Source of the DNA: Saccharofermentans sp. | GTDB taxonomy: Bacteria > Bacillota_A > Clostridia > Saccharofermentanales > Saccharofermentanaceae | Assembly: GCA_024695565.1 (NCBI GenBank) | Contig: JAILHX010000040.1 | Span: forward strand, 1-21,269 | Direction: 5' to 3' | Length of the DNA: 21,269 nucleotides | In this document: positions 7,086 through 17,139 of the stretch, piece after piece | Numbering within the stretch: position 1 is the first letter of the stretch | How the letters are laid out: each line of letters opens with the position of its first letter | Made by a program: the position numbers and the translations under genes | Notes under the pieces: model-generated | Databases searched by the model: none | Seen by the model: the letters and a program-made list of their open reading frames with translations, nothing else | What the model was told of the DNA's origin: nothing

Positions 7086-8186
7086 TTACCAGCTCGCAGA
7101 GTCACCGAAGTTCCATTCGCCGCCGTATCCGCTGTCGTCGCCCGAACCGCCGTAACGGTCTCTGTTGGCTCTGTCCTGAACATCTCTGATCCTGTCTTCA
7201 GGTGAAGGTGTAGGCGTAGGTGTTCCCTGGCCGGAATCTCCGTCGCCCGGCGTAGGAGTAGGTGTGTCTCCTCCTTCACCGCCCGGTGTAGGTGTCGGTG
7301 TACCTGTACCCCCTTCTCCTCCCGGAGTAGGCGTCGGTGTACCCGTTCCTTCTTCTCCTCCCGGAGTAGGCGTCGGTGTTCCTGTATCCCCGTCTCCGCC
7401 CGGAGTAGGCGTTGGTGTTCCTGTATCCCCGTCTCCGCCCGGTGTAGGTGTGGGTGTTCCGGTTCCTTCTTCTCCGCCCGGTGTAGGCGTAGGTGTATCT
7501 GTACCCTGTCCGCCGGGTGTCGGCGTAGGAGTATCGGTTCCGCCGGAAGGTGACGGTGTAGGAGTGTCCGTACCGCCCTCAGGTGTAGGTGTCGGTGTAT
7601 CCGTATGGTCTGCATCCGGCTTCGGGCTGCCCTGCGGCGGAGTAGGCGTAGGGGTAGCCGTATTGTCCGGATCGTCCTGTTCCGGAGGCGGGTTCTCGAA
7701 CTGGTTCTTCAGCTGTTCGATGAACTCGTTGATCTCGTTATAGAGCTTCTGTGCTGCGTAGTAGTGACCGTCGTTGTCTTCAGTAGCGCACCCTTTCTCT
7801 GCGAGGATCGATTTTGCCTGCTCGCAGATCTCGATGATTTCTTCGTAGTTATCCTCGGTGATCTCGTTAACATCGATGGGTGTTACGTAAGACAGGGCAT
7901 AGTTAACTCTGATCTTACAATCGTACGGATCCTGAGGCATGAGGTTTAACGCATACTGGTACTCTACCTGGGCCTTCTTGTAATCATGAAGCTGATAGTA
8001 GACGTTGCCCCGGTTGTAGTGGTTGATGTAAGGCTGTGTAAAGCCTAAGAATCCCAACTCGTTCTGCTGGTAAACGCCCTGTCCGTATTTGTCGATCAGC
8101 TTCTTGTTGCCGTAGTAATTGAGGCACAGGATGCCGAGGAATGTAGCGGTCAAGATCCAGATCGCAATAGCTATCTTCTTTAACAT
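7086..8186 (-). CDS. BatC-like TPR membrane protein with Pro-Thr repeat tail
   Basis: A 366-residue protein with an N-terminal membrane segment (about 5-22). A tetratricopeptide-like pair of helices lies at about 51-84 (YNRGNVYYQLHDYKKAQVEY). A second helical part extends to 155. Residues 167-319 are almost only the repeat TPTPTPGG with Gly, Glu and Asp linkers, and the last 45 residues are charged and Gly-rich. Bat operons typically end in a TPR protein with a low-complexity tail, so the order of genes supports a BatC-like role as a protein-protein contact for the two VWA proteins upstream. A ribosome binding site (gaggag) lies within the end of the preceding gene. Such Pro-Thr linkers often span the cell wall, but this is inference. 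Confidence 0.8.
   Translation of the reverse strand: MLKKIAIAIWILTATFLGILCLNYYGNKKLIDKYGQGVYQQNELGFLGFTQPYINHYNRGNVYYQLHDYKKAQVEYQYALNLMPQDPYDCKIRVNYALSYVTPIDVNEITEDNYEEIIEICEQAKSILAEKGCATEDNDGHYYAAQKLYNEINEFIEQLKNQFENPPPEQDDPDNTATPTPTPPQGSPKPDADHTDTPTPTPEGGTDTPTPSPSGGTDTPTPTPGGQGTDTPTPTPGGEEGTGTPTPTPGGDGDTGTPTPTPGGDGDTGTPTPTPGGEEGTGTPTPTPGGEGGTGTPTPTPGGEGGDTPTPTPGDGDSGQGTPTPTPSPEDRIRDVQDRANRDRYGGSGDDSGYGGEWNFGDSASW
7230..7688 (-). repeat. Minisatellite coding for the Pro-Thr tail
   Basis: About 460 bases of imperfect direct repeats encode some twelve copies of TPTPTPGG-type blocks with linker lengths of 12 to 18 residues. Two adjacent copies encoding GGDGDTGTPTPTP are nearly identical at DNA level (around 7380-7440). 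Long open frames on the other strand and in other frames are by-products of this composition. Confidence 0.85.
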
Positions 8187-8189
8187 ACC

Positions 8190-9149
8190 TTATGCCCTCC
8201 TCTTAACGCTTATGAACTCATAAGCTACAAGACAGGCAAGCGGTACTACGAAGTAATAGTATGTGTCCGCATAACCGTGTTCGTAAGACTCTTCCTCTTC
8301 GCCGTCGAGATACTGGAGGACGTCATCAAGAATAGGATCGATCTTTTCCTGACTGTCCATGTGAACGTACTCGACGCCCAAATCGTCTGCAAGCTGCTCC
8401 AAGTTATCTTCGTCGATACAGGAGACAGCCGGCCTGTAAGGATAGTCTCTCTTATCTTCAACGAGTACTACTTCATCGTAGAGCTCGTCGTAGTAATGCA
8501 TCTGTCCGCCCTTGTCCGTGCCGTAGCCCATTACTGCGCCGCCTGCGATATCTTCAGAGATATCTGCAAAAGAGTCGAGCGTGTGGCGGTCTGTGTTTTC
8601 GCCGTCGGAGATAAAGAATACGACAACAGGTCCGTTATCCATCTTAACGGCATCCTGGATCATCTGGCCCAGGAGCTTCTTCGAGACATTGAGATTCGTT
8701 CCGGTTGCGTGGTAATCTGCAAGCGGATAAATGGAATTGATCGATGATCTGATGAAGTACGCGTCATCGGTAAAAGGCGCGATGAGGTTAACGTCGTTGT
8801 TGAAGTCGATGATGCAGAACTTCGCGCCGTTAAGCCGCTCCGTGATGTAGCAGACGTCAGCCTTGGCGCCGTCCATTCTGGGGTTGTCGCCGTCGTAGTC
8901 TTCGGCCATCATGCTCAGTGTGTCATCGAAAACGAAGATACAGTAGCAGTTAAGCTTCTGCTTTACGACCTTAACGTCGTCTGTCATGATCATGGGTCTT
9001 AAGTTGATCACAAAGAGCAATACCACGATCAGGCACTGTCTGATATATGGTATTACGCCTTTTCGCTTAATAGCCAAAAGACCAATGCAGATTATGACCA
9101 TCAACCATATCGGTATTATCGGTTCAAACTTCAATCCGTCTAAAAACAT
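8190..9149 (-). CDS. BatB-like von Willebrand A membrane protein
   Basis: A 319-residue protein with two membrane helices near the N terminus (about 11-27 and 33-50), a von Willebrand A domain (70-280) and a C-terminal helix (296-315). The metal-ion site is Asp75-x-Thr77-x-Ser79 in FDDTLSM, with Thr151 in ATGTN and Asp182 in ISDGEN. The usual DxSxS therefore has Thr for the first Ser, which may still bind metal. It lies 4 bases after the second VWA gene and 3 bases before the TPR gene. In Bat systems the VWA proteins are thought to assemble at the membrane and to be acted on by MoxR. The start is supported by gaaggtg upstream. Confidence 0.85.
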   Translation of the reverse strand: MFLDGLKFEPIIPIWLMVIICIGLLAIKRKGVIPYIRQCLIVVLLFVINLRPMIMTDDVKVVKQKLNCYCIFVFDDTLSMMAEDYDGDNPRMDGAKADVCYITERLNGAKFCIIDFNNDVNLIAPFTDDAYFIRSSINSIYPLADYHATGTNLNVSKKLLGQMIQDAVKMDNGPVVVFFISDGENTDRHTLDSFADISEDIAGGAVMGYGTDKGGQMHYYDELYDEVVLVEDKRDYPYRPAVSCIDEDNLEQLADDLGVEYVHMDSQEKIDPILDDVLQYLDGEEEESYEHGYADTYYYFVVPLACLVAYEFISVKRRA

Positions 9150-9153
9150 TCCC

Positions 9154-10188
9154 TTACACCTTCAATATAAATGCCAGAAGCAGCATCATGCTAATGGAGA
9201 AAAGTAACCACTTGAACGGCGTCTCAGGGAGCTCCGTCTCAACGATCTCATACTTCGTCTCGTCGAGAGTTGCGATCTGTGCCCTGATGTCCGAGACGAT
9301 GTCTTCAACGATGTCATCGTCCTCACCGTAATAGAACGTTCCGCCCGTATCCTCAACGACTTCCTTCATCATCTGTCTGTCTGCAGATGCCATCTTCTCT
9401 GTGCCGACACCGAAAACAATGATGTCTCTGTCCTGGCACATCTGGCCTGCTTCGGGCAGCGTGATGATCTCTTCGCCGTAGAGTTCGTTATCCGTTGAGA
9501 GGATGATTACTCTCGTACGGTCGGGCTTCTCCTCGACGTCATAGAAGTCGAGGCAGGCAGCGGCAAGTCCGTCACCGATGATGGACGAACCTCTCTCAGC
9601 GTTATCTACGAGCGTACCGTTCTGGATATAAGCTTCGGCCTCATAGAGTCTGTCTGAGAAGATGATCTTGCCGTTTGTATAGTCGATCCTCATCTCAAGG
9701 CCTTCCTTGACCTTCTCGAGGACCTCCAAGATATATTCGTAGTCATCGGTTAAGGGGCAGAGGAGTACCGGTGAAGTGTTGAAGATAACGATGCCGATCC
9801 TCTCGCCGTCGAGCTCTTCTACTACGTCTTCGAGCTTGTCGATAAGGACTGCATTGAGCTCGTCGCATGTAGTTGAGATATCCATGCAGATCATGATGTC
9901 TCTGTTATAAGTCTCAATCTCCTTGGTCTCCGTCTTGAACGGTCTTGCCATAAGGAAACCTGACATAAGAAGGCTCGTGATGATGAGCACGATAAGAACG
10001 TACTTTAAGATGTTGTACCAGATGACTCTGGACTTAAATGCCGGGAGCTTCTTCAGGTAATCGGGAAGGATAGCCTTCTTGCCGCCCTTGTACTTTCTCT
10101 TCATCTTGACAGTGATGAAGGTAAGGATGACAAAGAGGGCTGCAACACCCGCACAAACATATAGCGCTGTAGCGTACTTTAATTCCAT
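9154..10188 (-). CDS. BatA-like von Willebrand A membrane protein
   Basis: A 344-residue protein with membrane segments at about 7-27, 62-81 and 325-343 and a von Willebrand A domain between (about 97-300). The metal-site motif is Asp103-x-Ser105-x-Thr107 in CMDISTTCD, with Thr in place of the last Ser. The third ligand loop is ILSTDNE (Asp233), and GSSIIGDGL near 200 takes the place of the usual Thr loop. Both VWA proteins of this operon thus carry Ser/Thr exchanges, at different positions. Its ATG lies inside the last codons of the preceding gene (overlap of 10 bases), which suggests coupled translation. It probably pairs with the protein encoded at 8190-9149. Confidence 0.87.
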   Translation of the reverse strand: MELKYATALYVCAGVAALFVILTFITVKMKRKYKGGKKAILPDYLKKLPAFKSRVIWYNILKYVLIVLIITSLLMSGFLMARPFKTETKEIETYNRDIMICMDISTTCDELNAVLIDKLEDVVEELDGERIGIVIFNTSPVLLCPLTDDYEYILEVLEKVKEGLEMRIDYTNGKIIFSDRLYEAEAYIQNGTLVDNAERGSSIIGDGLAAACLDFYDVEEKPDRTRVIILSTDNELYGEEIITLPEAGQMCQDRDIIVFGVGTEKMASADRQMMKEVVEDTGGTFYYGEDDDIVEDIVSDIRAQIATLDETKYEIVETELPETPFKWLLFSISMMLLLAFILKV

Positions 10189-10661
10189 TCAGACACTAAT
10201 CTCCTTGATCTTGCCAAATGAGCCCTTACGTCACCTTCAGAGATGCTGTCGAACTCCGGCTGATAGTACTCGCCGACGAGGTCTGCCAAGTCCTTGAACT
10301 CTGTCTGACAGATCTCATAAAGAGCGAACTTATCTACCTCAGTACCTGTTGCCCTGTAAACAAAGTCTCTTACGACACGGCTCATGCCTTCGTAAGCAGG
10401 TCTGATATTTGTGGGATCTTCATTAAACTTAGCCTCGATGCCGTCAAGCAGTGCCAGATACTCTGACTTGAGCTTTGTCATGTCGGGCTTAACGAATACG
10501 GGCTGGGGAGCGACCTTCTCCTTGGGCTGATACTTCTTAAGCCAGCTGTATACGAACATGAGAATGATCGTCACTGTGAGCGCAGCAAGGATTCCTCCCG
10601 TAATGATTATCGGAAGCTGGGAAAAATCAAATAATCTTCTCAAATTAACTGTTGTTTCCAT
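10179..10661 (-). CDS. Single-pass membrane protein of the MoxR/VWA operon
   Basis: A 160-residue protein with one membrane helix at about 17-40 and a C-terminal cytoplasmic or external helical domain of about 110 residues. Segments such as AYEGMSRVVRDFVYRATGT, ALYEICQTEF and LVGEYYQPEF recall the DUF4381-like proteins that occur between DUF58 and VWA genes in such operons, but the match is from memory and not firm. It is separated from the DUF58 gene by 3 bases and overlaps the following VWA gene by 10 bases. No ribosome binding site is evident, so it likely depends on translation of the upstream gene. The function is unknown; position suggests a partner of the VWA proteins. Confidence 0.75.
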   Translation of the reverse strand: METTVNLRRLFDFSQLPIIITGGILAALTVTIILMFVYSWLKKYQPKEKVAPQPVFVKPDMTKLKSEYLALLDGIEAKFNEDPTNIRPAYEGMSRVVRDFVYRATGTEVDKFALYEICQTEFKDLADLVGEYYQPEFDSISEGDVRAHLARSRRLVSEWN

Positions 10662-10664
10662 ATA

Positions 10665-11546
10665 TCAATTAACCAGCTTATTCTTCTCTAATAGTTCTGC
10701 GATCTTACCGTCGATCCTGTTGGCGGTGTCGACCTCGACCCACGGAATACCATATCTGTTAAGTTTAGCGGCAGCCTGCTTTGCCATGTCTTCCATGAGC
10801 TTTTTCTGCTTTTTCTGCAAAGACTTGCTCTGCGCGATGAACGCGGGCATGTATCCGTAAGTCTCAACGTTATATACCTTCTTGCCGTAAATGTCCGCAT
10901 CGCTGACATTTACGAGGAGCACATCGTGGACCATCGTGATCTGGCTTAACAGGTTGTCCTCGAGTTTGCAGATCCCCTCAGTGTCAGTGACCATAACGAC
11001 GATCATGCGCCTTTTGATGTTGCCCATGATGTATCTCAATATGCCGTTAAGATCAGACTTGTTATAAGGGTTTAAGCACTTGGCATAGCCTTCGAGCAGG
11101 AACTCCAGGTTGAGGAATCCCGTCTTGAAGGGCGATCTTTCCATCTTCTCGTTGTTATAGTAAAGACCGCTTACATAGTCGCCGTTGTCAGTTACGAGAT
11201 AACCTAAAGTACCGCCTGCCATGAGGGCAACTTCGCCCTTGTCTTCGCCGGCCTTCGTATGCGCGAGCATTCTTCTGTTGGCGTCCATGACGAGCATGAT
11301 GTTATGCTTCTTCTCGGCGATATACTGTCTTACGAGAACCTTCTGGCTTCTTGACGTTGCCTTCCAGTCGATGTCCTTGATGTCGTCTCCGGGCACGTAT
11401 TCACGAAGCTCATCGAAGTTCATACTTCTACCCTTATAGATAGAGTTGTACGAACCGTCGAGAACCCTGCTCGTGGTCTTGTCCGTGGCTATCGTTTTGT
11501 AACGCTTAAGCCCGAACTTAATCTTGGAGACGTAATCTAGATTCAT
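10665..11546 (-). CDS. DUF58 domain protein
   Basis: A 293-residue soluble protein of the DUF58 family. The diagnostic motif is GRSMNFDELREYVPGDD followed by IDWKATSRSQKVLVRQY (about residues 39-74). The following part has a VWA-like pattern (HNIMLVMDANR, RMIVVMVTDTEG), which fits the known distant kinship. DUF58 proteins almost always accompany MoxR ATPases, as here. The two genes overlap by 4 bases (ATGA), a typical sign of translational coupling. At 293 residues it is of the usual short, non-membrane type. Its exact role is not known; it is thought to be a partner or substrate of MoxR. Confidence 0.9.
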   Translation of the reverse strand: MNLDYVSKIKFGLKRYKTIATDKTTSRVLDGSYNSIYKGRSMNFDELREYVPGDDIKDIDWKATSRSQKVLVRQYIAEKKHNIMLVMDANRRMLAHTKAGEDKGEVALMAGGTLGYLVTDNGDYVSGLYYNNEKMERSPFKTGFLNLEFLLEGYAKCLNPYNKSDLNGILRYIMGNIKRRMIVVMVTDTEGICKLEDNLLSQITMVHDVLLVNVSDADIYGKKVYNVETYGYMPAFIAQSKSLQKKQKKLMEDMAKQAAAKLNRYGIPWVEVDTANRIDGKIAELLEKNKLVN

Positions 11547-12538
11547 GGAGTAACGATAGCTCCAACGATAGCATCAACGATCGTCTCTTCCTTAACTCCG
11601 TCTGCGATTGCAGCAAAGTTAAGCATGATCCTGTGACGCATTACTTCGTGTCTCATAGCCTTGACGTCGTCAGGTGTAACATAAGCTCTGCCCTGGATGA
11701 GTGCTACTGCCTTGGATACTTCCATGAACGCGATAGCCGCACGTGTAGAAGAACCCATTGCAACATAGTTTGCGAGGTTCGGTGCGATGTACTTGGAAGG
11801 GTCTCTCGTTGCCTGAACGATATCAACGATATACTTCTTGATCGCAGGTGAGATATAAACCTTCTTGCAGAGGTCCTGCAGGAACTCGATATCCTCGATC
11901 GTTGCAACAGACTTGGAGCCCGTGAAAACGTCGCCTTCGATCCTGTTTAAGATCTCAACTTCGTCGTTAACGTTAGGATATGTAATTACTTCCTTAAGAA
12001 GGAATCTGTCCTGCTGGGCCTCGGAAAGCTCGTATGTACCTTCCTGCTCGATCGGGTTCTGTGTAGCGATAACGATGAATACGGGAGGGAGCCTGTATGT
12101 CTGGCCTCCGATACTTACCGATCTCTCCTGCATGGCCTCGAGCATGGCGCTCTGTGTCTTCGCACTTGAACGGTTGATCTCGTCGAGGAGAAGGAAGTTA
12201 GCGTAAACAGGTCCGATCTTTGTCTCGAACGTGTTGTTTGTCATGTTGAATGTCTGCGTACCGATGATGTCGGAAGGCAGGAGGTCAGGAGTACACTGAA
12301 CTCTTGAGAAAGATCCGCCTACGGCTTCGGTCATTACCTTCGCAGCAGTTGTCTTTGCAAGACCCGGAACAGACTCAAGCAGGATGTGGCCATTGGCGAT
12401 CATGGAGACCAGGAGTGATACTCCAAGCTGCGACTGACCTACGATCTTTGAATTGTAGTAAGTCCTGATGTTGTTGATAATGCTGCCTGCTCTTGCAAGC
12501 TCATCAACATTGATGCTCATTACGATTTGTTCAGCCAT
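11543..12538 (-). CDS. MoxR-family AAA+ ATPase
   Basis: A 331-residue AAA+ ATPase of the MoxR group (AAA_3), considered a chaperone-like enzyme that remodels or activates VWA proteins. Walker A is SVPGLAKTT with Lys62. The usual GxxGxGKT form has Ser and Ala where Gly is most frequent, which other MoxR proteins also allow. Walker B is FLLLDEINR with Asp119 and Glu120. Sensor 1 is ATQNP and an arginine-containing LSEAQQDRFL follows. It is the first gene of a seven-gene minus-strand operon, with a gagagg ribosome binding site about 6 bases before the ATG. Confidence 0.94.
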   Translation of the reverse strand: MAEQIVMSINVDELARAGSIINNIRTYYNSKIVGQSQLGVSLLVSMIANGHILLESVPGLAKTTAAKVMTEAVGGSFSRVQCTPDLLPSDIIGTQTFNMTNNTFETKIGPVYANFLLLDEINRSSAKTQSAMLEAMQERSVSIGGQTYRLPPVFIVIATQNPIEQEGTYELSEAQQDRFLLKEVITYPNVNDEVEILNRIEGDVFTGSKSVATIEDIEFLQDLCKKVYISPAIKKYIVDIVQATRDPSKYIAPNLANYVAMGSSTRAAIAFMEVSKAVALIQGRAYVTPDDVKAMRHEVMRHRIMLNFAAIADGVKEETIVDAIVGAIVTP

Positions 12539-12617
12539 ATAAACCTCTCATTCTTTACGCTTTTGCCGCCCTTATACGGCACGTCGCGTGTTAACGTAAA
12601 AATAATTTGACTTGCCT

Positions 12618-12670
12618 ATTATACTATCTAAGCGGCGGAAAATTAAAGAATTTTGTGTGAATGCTTCACA
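12618..12670 (-). promoter_or_regulatory. Candidate promoter and operator of the MoxR operon
   Basis: On the minus strand a perfect tataat (12618-12623) lies about 80 bases before the MoxR ATG, but no good -35 box is found at the right distance. The dyad tgtgaa-tgc-ttcaca (12656-12670) lies some 35 bases upstream of it, where an activator or repressor could bind. The transcribed leader would contain two nested dyads (tttacg/cgtaaa at 12554-12600 and gccg/cggc at 12565-12580). These roles are inferred. Confidence 0.35.
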
Positions 12671-12733
12671 TTTGCGCCACTTTTAGCGCCGCCTACCCTT
12701 ATATACAGATATTAGCAGGGGTTTGTTGCACGT

Positions 12734-14269
<1,536 letters not shown>

Positions 14270-14606
14270 AAATTATTTGCTCCGGGAGTTTGTTTACTGT
14301 CAAAAAGATATACGAGAAACGCCCGAATTTCAAGGTTTTTATGCTTCGCACACCTATATTTTAAAAGTCTGATTTCCATATCATTTATGATATGTTTTTC
14401 CAGCAACCTCAGATAACCGACAAACGCCCCTCTAAATTCCGCTGCCGCCACCCCCGCTGCCGCCACCCCCGCGGCCGCTATCTCCCCGCCCAAAACAAAA
14501 CCGCCGCGAGAGGGTGGCTCGCGGCGGCTGGAGGTAAAGTGCATTCCGGGTATTCGGGTGACCGGAAAACAGTATTATGAAAAGAACGGGTAAATATTGC
14601 CTTCTT
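14270..14606. other. Intergenic region with palindrome and 15-bp tandem duplication
   Basis: Between the AGCS gene and the sugar-transporter operon. It holds the perfect palindrome catatca-ttta-tgatatg (14377-14394) followed by five T on the plus strand, a candidate operator for the symporter or a weak terminator. Two exact copies of gctgccgccaccccc (14441-14455 and 14456-14470) form a very GC-rich patch, followed by gcggccgc. The operon terminator is listed separately. A 92-codon open frame on the minus strand begins near the terminator and runs into Ala-Gly repeats and is not counted as a gene. Confidence 0.6.
14501..14527 (-). terminator. Strong terminator of the sugar ABC transporter operon
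   Basis: A perfect 10-bp GC-rich stem (ccgccgcgag with ctcgcggcgg) with a 7-nt loop. On the minus strand it is followed by ttttgttttg. It lies about 80 bases after the stop of the last permease gene. Confidence 0.85.
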
Positions 14607-15884
14607 TTATTTCTTGACTCCCTTGCCCTTCTTGGACATGATCTCGAATACTACGGCTGCGAGGATGACCAGACCCTTAACGATCTTGATCCAGTCCTGG
14701 TCAACGCCGACAAGTGACATACCCTGGTTGATAACACCGATCAAGGCAGCACCGACGACCATTCCGATTACCGTACCTGAACCGCCGTATGCGGATACGC
14801 CGCCGACGATACAAGCTGCGATAGCATCGAGCTCGAATTCCTGACCTGCATAAGAGTTAGCAGAACCGAATCTTGCAGCAACGATAAGTGATGCAATAAC
14901 GGTAAGGATCGACATGTTGAGGTAAGCAGCAAACAGGATGAGCTTGTTGTTGATACCTGAGAGTCTTGTTGCTTCGGCATTGCCGCCGACTGTCGTGAAG
15001 TGACGGCCGATGGTTGTCTTCTCTGTGATGATTCCATAGACGATGAGCACGCCGAGGATCCAAAGGAGGACCTTAGGGATACCGCCATCAAGTGAGAGCA
15101 GTATGGCAATTGCCATGATGAGTATCGTAATAAGTGTGCACTTAACGATTACATAAATAAGAGGATCTGCAGAATAGCCCTTCTTGATCCTGGACTGTCT
15201 GCCAAGGACGCTGATCAGTATGACAGCTACTGCACCTGCTACACCCAGCATGATACATGGTATGTTTGGCTGACCCCAAGGCGTCGGGAACAGTTTTCCT
15301 GTGAAGATACCTGTAAGCGATGTAGGGAAGTTAGAGATAGCATTTGTTGTGGATGCCTTAGCGAGGATCTGTGTACCGAGACCACGGAATGACAGATAAC
15401 CTGCAAGTGTTGCGATCCACGGAGGTATTCTTACGTAAGCGATAAGGAAGCCCAATACCGCACCGTAGAGGATACCGATACCGAATGCTACGAGGAGGAC
15501 CAGCGGGGTGCTGAGAGGCTTTGCGGGTTCAATAAGAACTCTTACAGTGTCGCCGTTCTCAAGGACCTGTTCTTCCCACTTGCCGAACCACTCGTTGAGG
15601 AGGAGGTTTTCGACGGAGAACAAACCTACGACGGCGCCTGCGAAACAAACTACTGAACCGACTGAAAGGTCGATATTACCACCGGTAAGCATGCACATGA
15701 GCATACCGGTACCGAGAATGAATACGTAAGCGTTCTGCTCGATGAGAGATGCCACGTTGGACGGATCGAGCATGTTGGTGCCCTTGATGCCGAATGCCAA
15801 ACCTACAAACAAGAAATAGACTACGAAAAGTGCTATGGTCATTATGTTCTTCTTGAGAACATTTTTTACGCTGAAATCATTCAT
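14607..15884 (-). CDS. mmsB: Sugar ABC transporter permease, second copy
   Basis: A 425-residue membrane permease of the ribose/xylose/multiple-sugar type (BPD_transp_2). It shares with the preceding permease the strings NAYVFILGTGML, LTGGNIDLSVGSVVC, IAYVRIPPWIATL and IKKGY, plus the GGVSAYGGSGTVIG loop near the C terminus. An extra hydrophilic stretch of about 30 residues (around 91-119) follows the third helical part and is absent from the other copy; it is expected outside the membrane. Its ATG overlaps the stop of the first permease (ATGA) and a strong aaaggaggt ribosome binding site lies within that gene. The two copies probably form a heterodimeric channel, rather than each a homodimer; this is inference. 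Confidence 0.9.
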   Translation of the reverse strand: MNDFSVKNVLKKNIMTIALFVVYFLFVGLAFGIKGTNMLDPSNVASLIEQNAYVFILGTGMLMCMLTGGNIDLSVGSVVCFAGAVVGLFSVENLLLNEWFGKWEEQVLENGDTVRVLIEPAKPLSTPLVLLVAFGIGILYGAVLGFLIAYVRIPPWIATLAGYLSFRGLGTQILAKASTTNAISNFPTSLTGIFTGKLFPTPWGQPNIPCIMLGVAGAVAVILISVLGRQSRIKKGYSADPLIYVIVKCTLITILIMAIAILLSLDGGIPKVLLWILGVLIVYGIITEKTTIGRHFTTVGGNAEATRLSGINNKLILFAAYLNMSILTVIASLIVAARFGSANSYAGQEFELDAIAACIVGGVSAYGGSGTVIGMVVGAALIGVINQGMSLVGVDQDWIKIVKGLVILAAVVFEIMSKKGKGVKK

Positions 15885-17137
15885 GCCTTAGCACCTCCTT
15901 TCTCTGCTTCTGCTTTTGAGGCTTCGGCCTTTTTCTTTGCACCCTTTCTGCGCATCTGCATGATTACGTCGAAGAGGACTGCGATGATAAGAACGAGACC
16001 CTTGACTACCTTCTGATAGTTAACAGGTGTATCTGCAATGATCATGCCCTGGTTGATGATGCCGCAGAGCGTAGCACCGATGATTACACCGCCGACTGAA
16101 CCTGTACCGCCGTATGCGGAAGCGCCGCCGATGAAGCATGCTGCGATAGCGTCCATCTCATAACCGACACCGTATGTAGGAGTTGAACCTGCAAGTCTTG
16201 CGATATTGAGGATACCTGCGAAACCTGAGAGAACACCCATCAATGTGTAAGCACTGAACATAACCTTTCTTGTGTCGATACCGGAAAGCCTTGTTGCCTT
16301 CTCGTTACCGCCGACAGCGTAGAGGTTACGGCCCAATGTTGTCTTAGTTGTAATGTAAGCGAAGATTCCGAGTACAAGTGCGATCCAGATAAGAACCGTA
16401 GGGATACCGTTGTAGCAAGCGAGCTTATAACCGAACCAGAGGATTACCGCGAAGATAAGAACTGATTTAACGATAACTGCTACAAGAGAATCAACCTTGT
16501 AACCCTTCTTGATGAGTCTTGTACGGTTGTAGAATGTGAAGATCACATAGCCGATCGCAATAAGGACCGTGAATATTATGCAGGTCTTATTGAGTACGTA
16601 ACCGCCGAGTTCGATCTCGGGTCCGACCTTAGCCAGGAAATCCGGAACATAGCATGTAGCTCCGCCGCCGAAAACATCCAGGAATCCCTTGTCATCGATA
16701 CCATATGCATAACCCTGCATGATGATGTTTGCCAAACCTCTGAAGGCAAGCATGCCTACGAGTGTTGCGATGAACGGAGGAACCTTAACGTAAGCGATCC
16801 AGAAACCGTGCCACAGACCTACGAGAAGTCCCATGATGAGCATTGCGACTACTGCGATCGGCCACGGAATGTTCTTGTCCATGATGATGGCTCCGACACC
16901 GCCTGCGAGGCAGACGACAGAACCAACGGAAAGGTCGATGTTACCGCCTGTGAGGATACATAGGAGCATACCTGTACCCAACACGTATACGTATGCGTTC
17001 TGGGAGATCAGGTTTGTGATGTTCATCGGAAGCAAGGTCTTACCATTTGTAATGAACGAGAAAGCGACCATTACGATGACCATGGCGATGAGCATCATGT
17101 ATTTTCTTAAGAATTTAACTACACTGTTGCCTTCCAT
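15881..17137 (-). CDS. mmsB: Sugar ABC transporter permease, first copy
   Basis: A 418-residue permease of the same family. The conserved LTGGNIDLSVGSVVC segment (about 62-76), IAYVKVPPFIATL, TTLGRNLYAVGGNEKATRL and GGASAYGGTGSVGG are typical for MmsB/GguB-like permeases. It should have about ten membrane helices. The C-terminal 20 residues are Lys-, Ala- and Glu-rich and soluble. It follows the ATPase gene after 2 bases, with gaggg before the ATG. Sequence differs clearly from the second copy outside the shared blocks, so the duplication is not recent. Confidence 0.92.
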   Translation of the reverse strand: MEGNSVVKFLRKYMMLIAMVIVMVAFSFITNGKTLLPMNITNLISQNAYVYVLGTGMLLCILTGGNIDLSVGSVVCLAGGVGAIIMDKNIPWPIAVVAMLIMGLLVGLWHGFWIAYVKVPPFIATLVGMLAFRGLANIIMQGYAYGIDDKGFLDVFGGGATCYVPDFLAKVGPEIELGGYVLNKTCIIFTVLIAIGYVIFTFYNRTRLIKKGYKVDSLVAVIVKSVLIFAVILWFGYKLACYNGIPTVLIWIALVLGIFAYITTKTTLGRNLYAVGGNEKATRLSGIDTRKVMFSAYTLMGVLSGFAGILNIARLAGSTPTYGVGYEMDAIAACFIGGASAYGGTGSVGGVIIGATLCGIINQGMIIADTPVNYQKVVKGLVLIIAVLFDVIMQMRRKGAKKKAEASKAEAEKGGAKA

Positions 17138-17139
17138 GT

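Noticed and set aside
7264..7743. Plus-strand frame encoding Gly-Val-Pro repeats opposite the TPR protein tail.
   Set aside because: It is the antisense of the Pro-Thr minisatellite. The minus frame has a ribosome binding site, membrane helix, TPR part and operon context.
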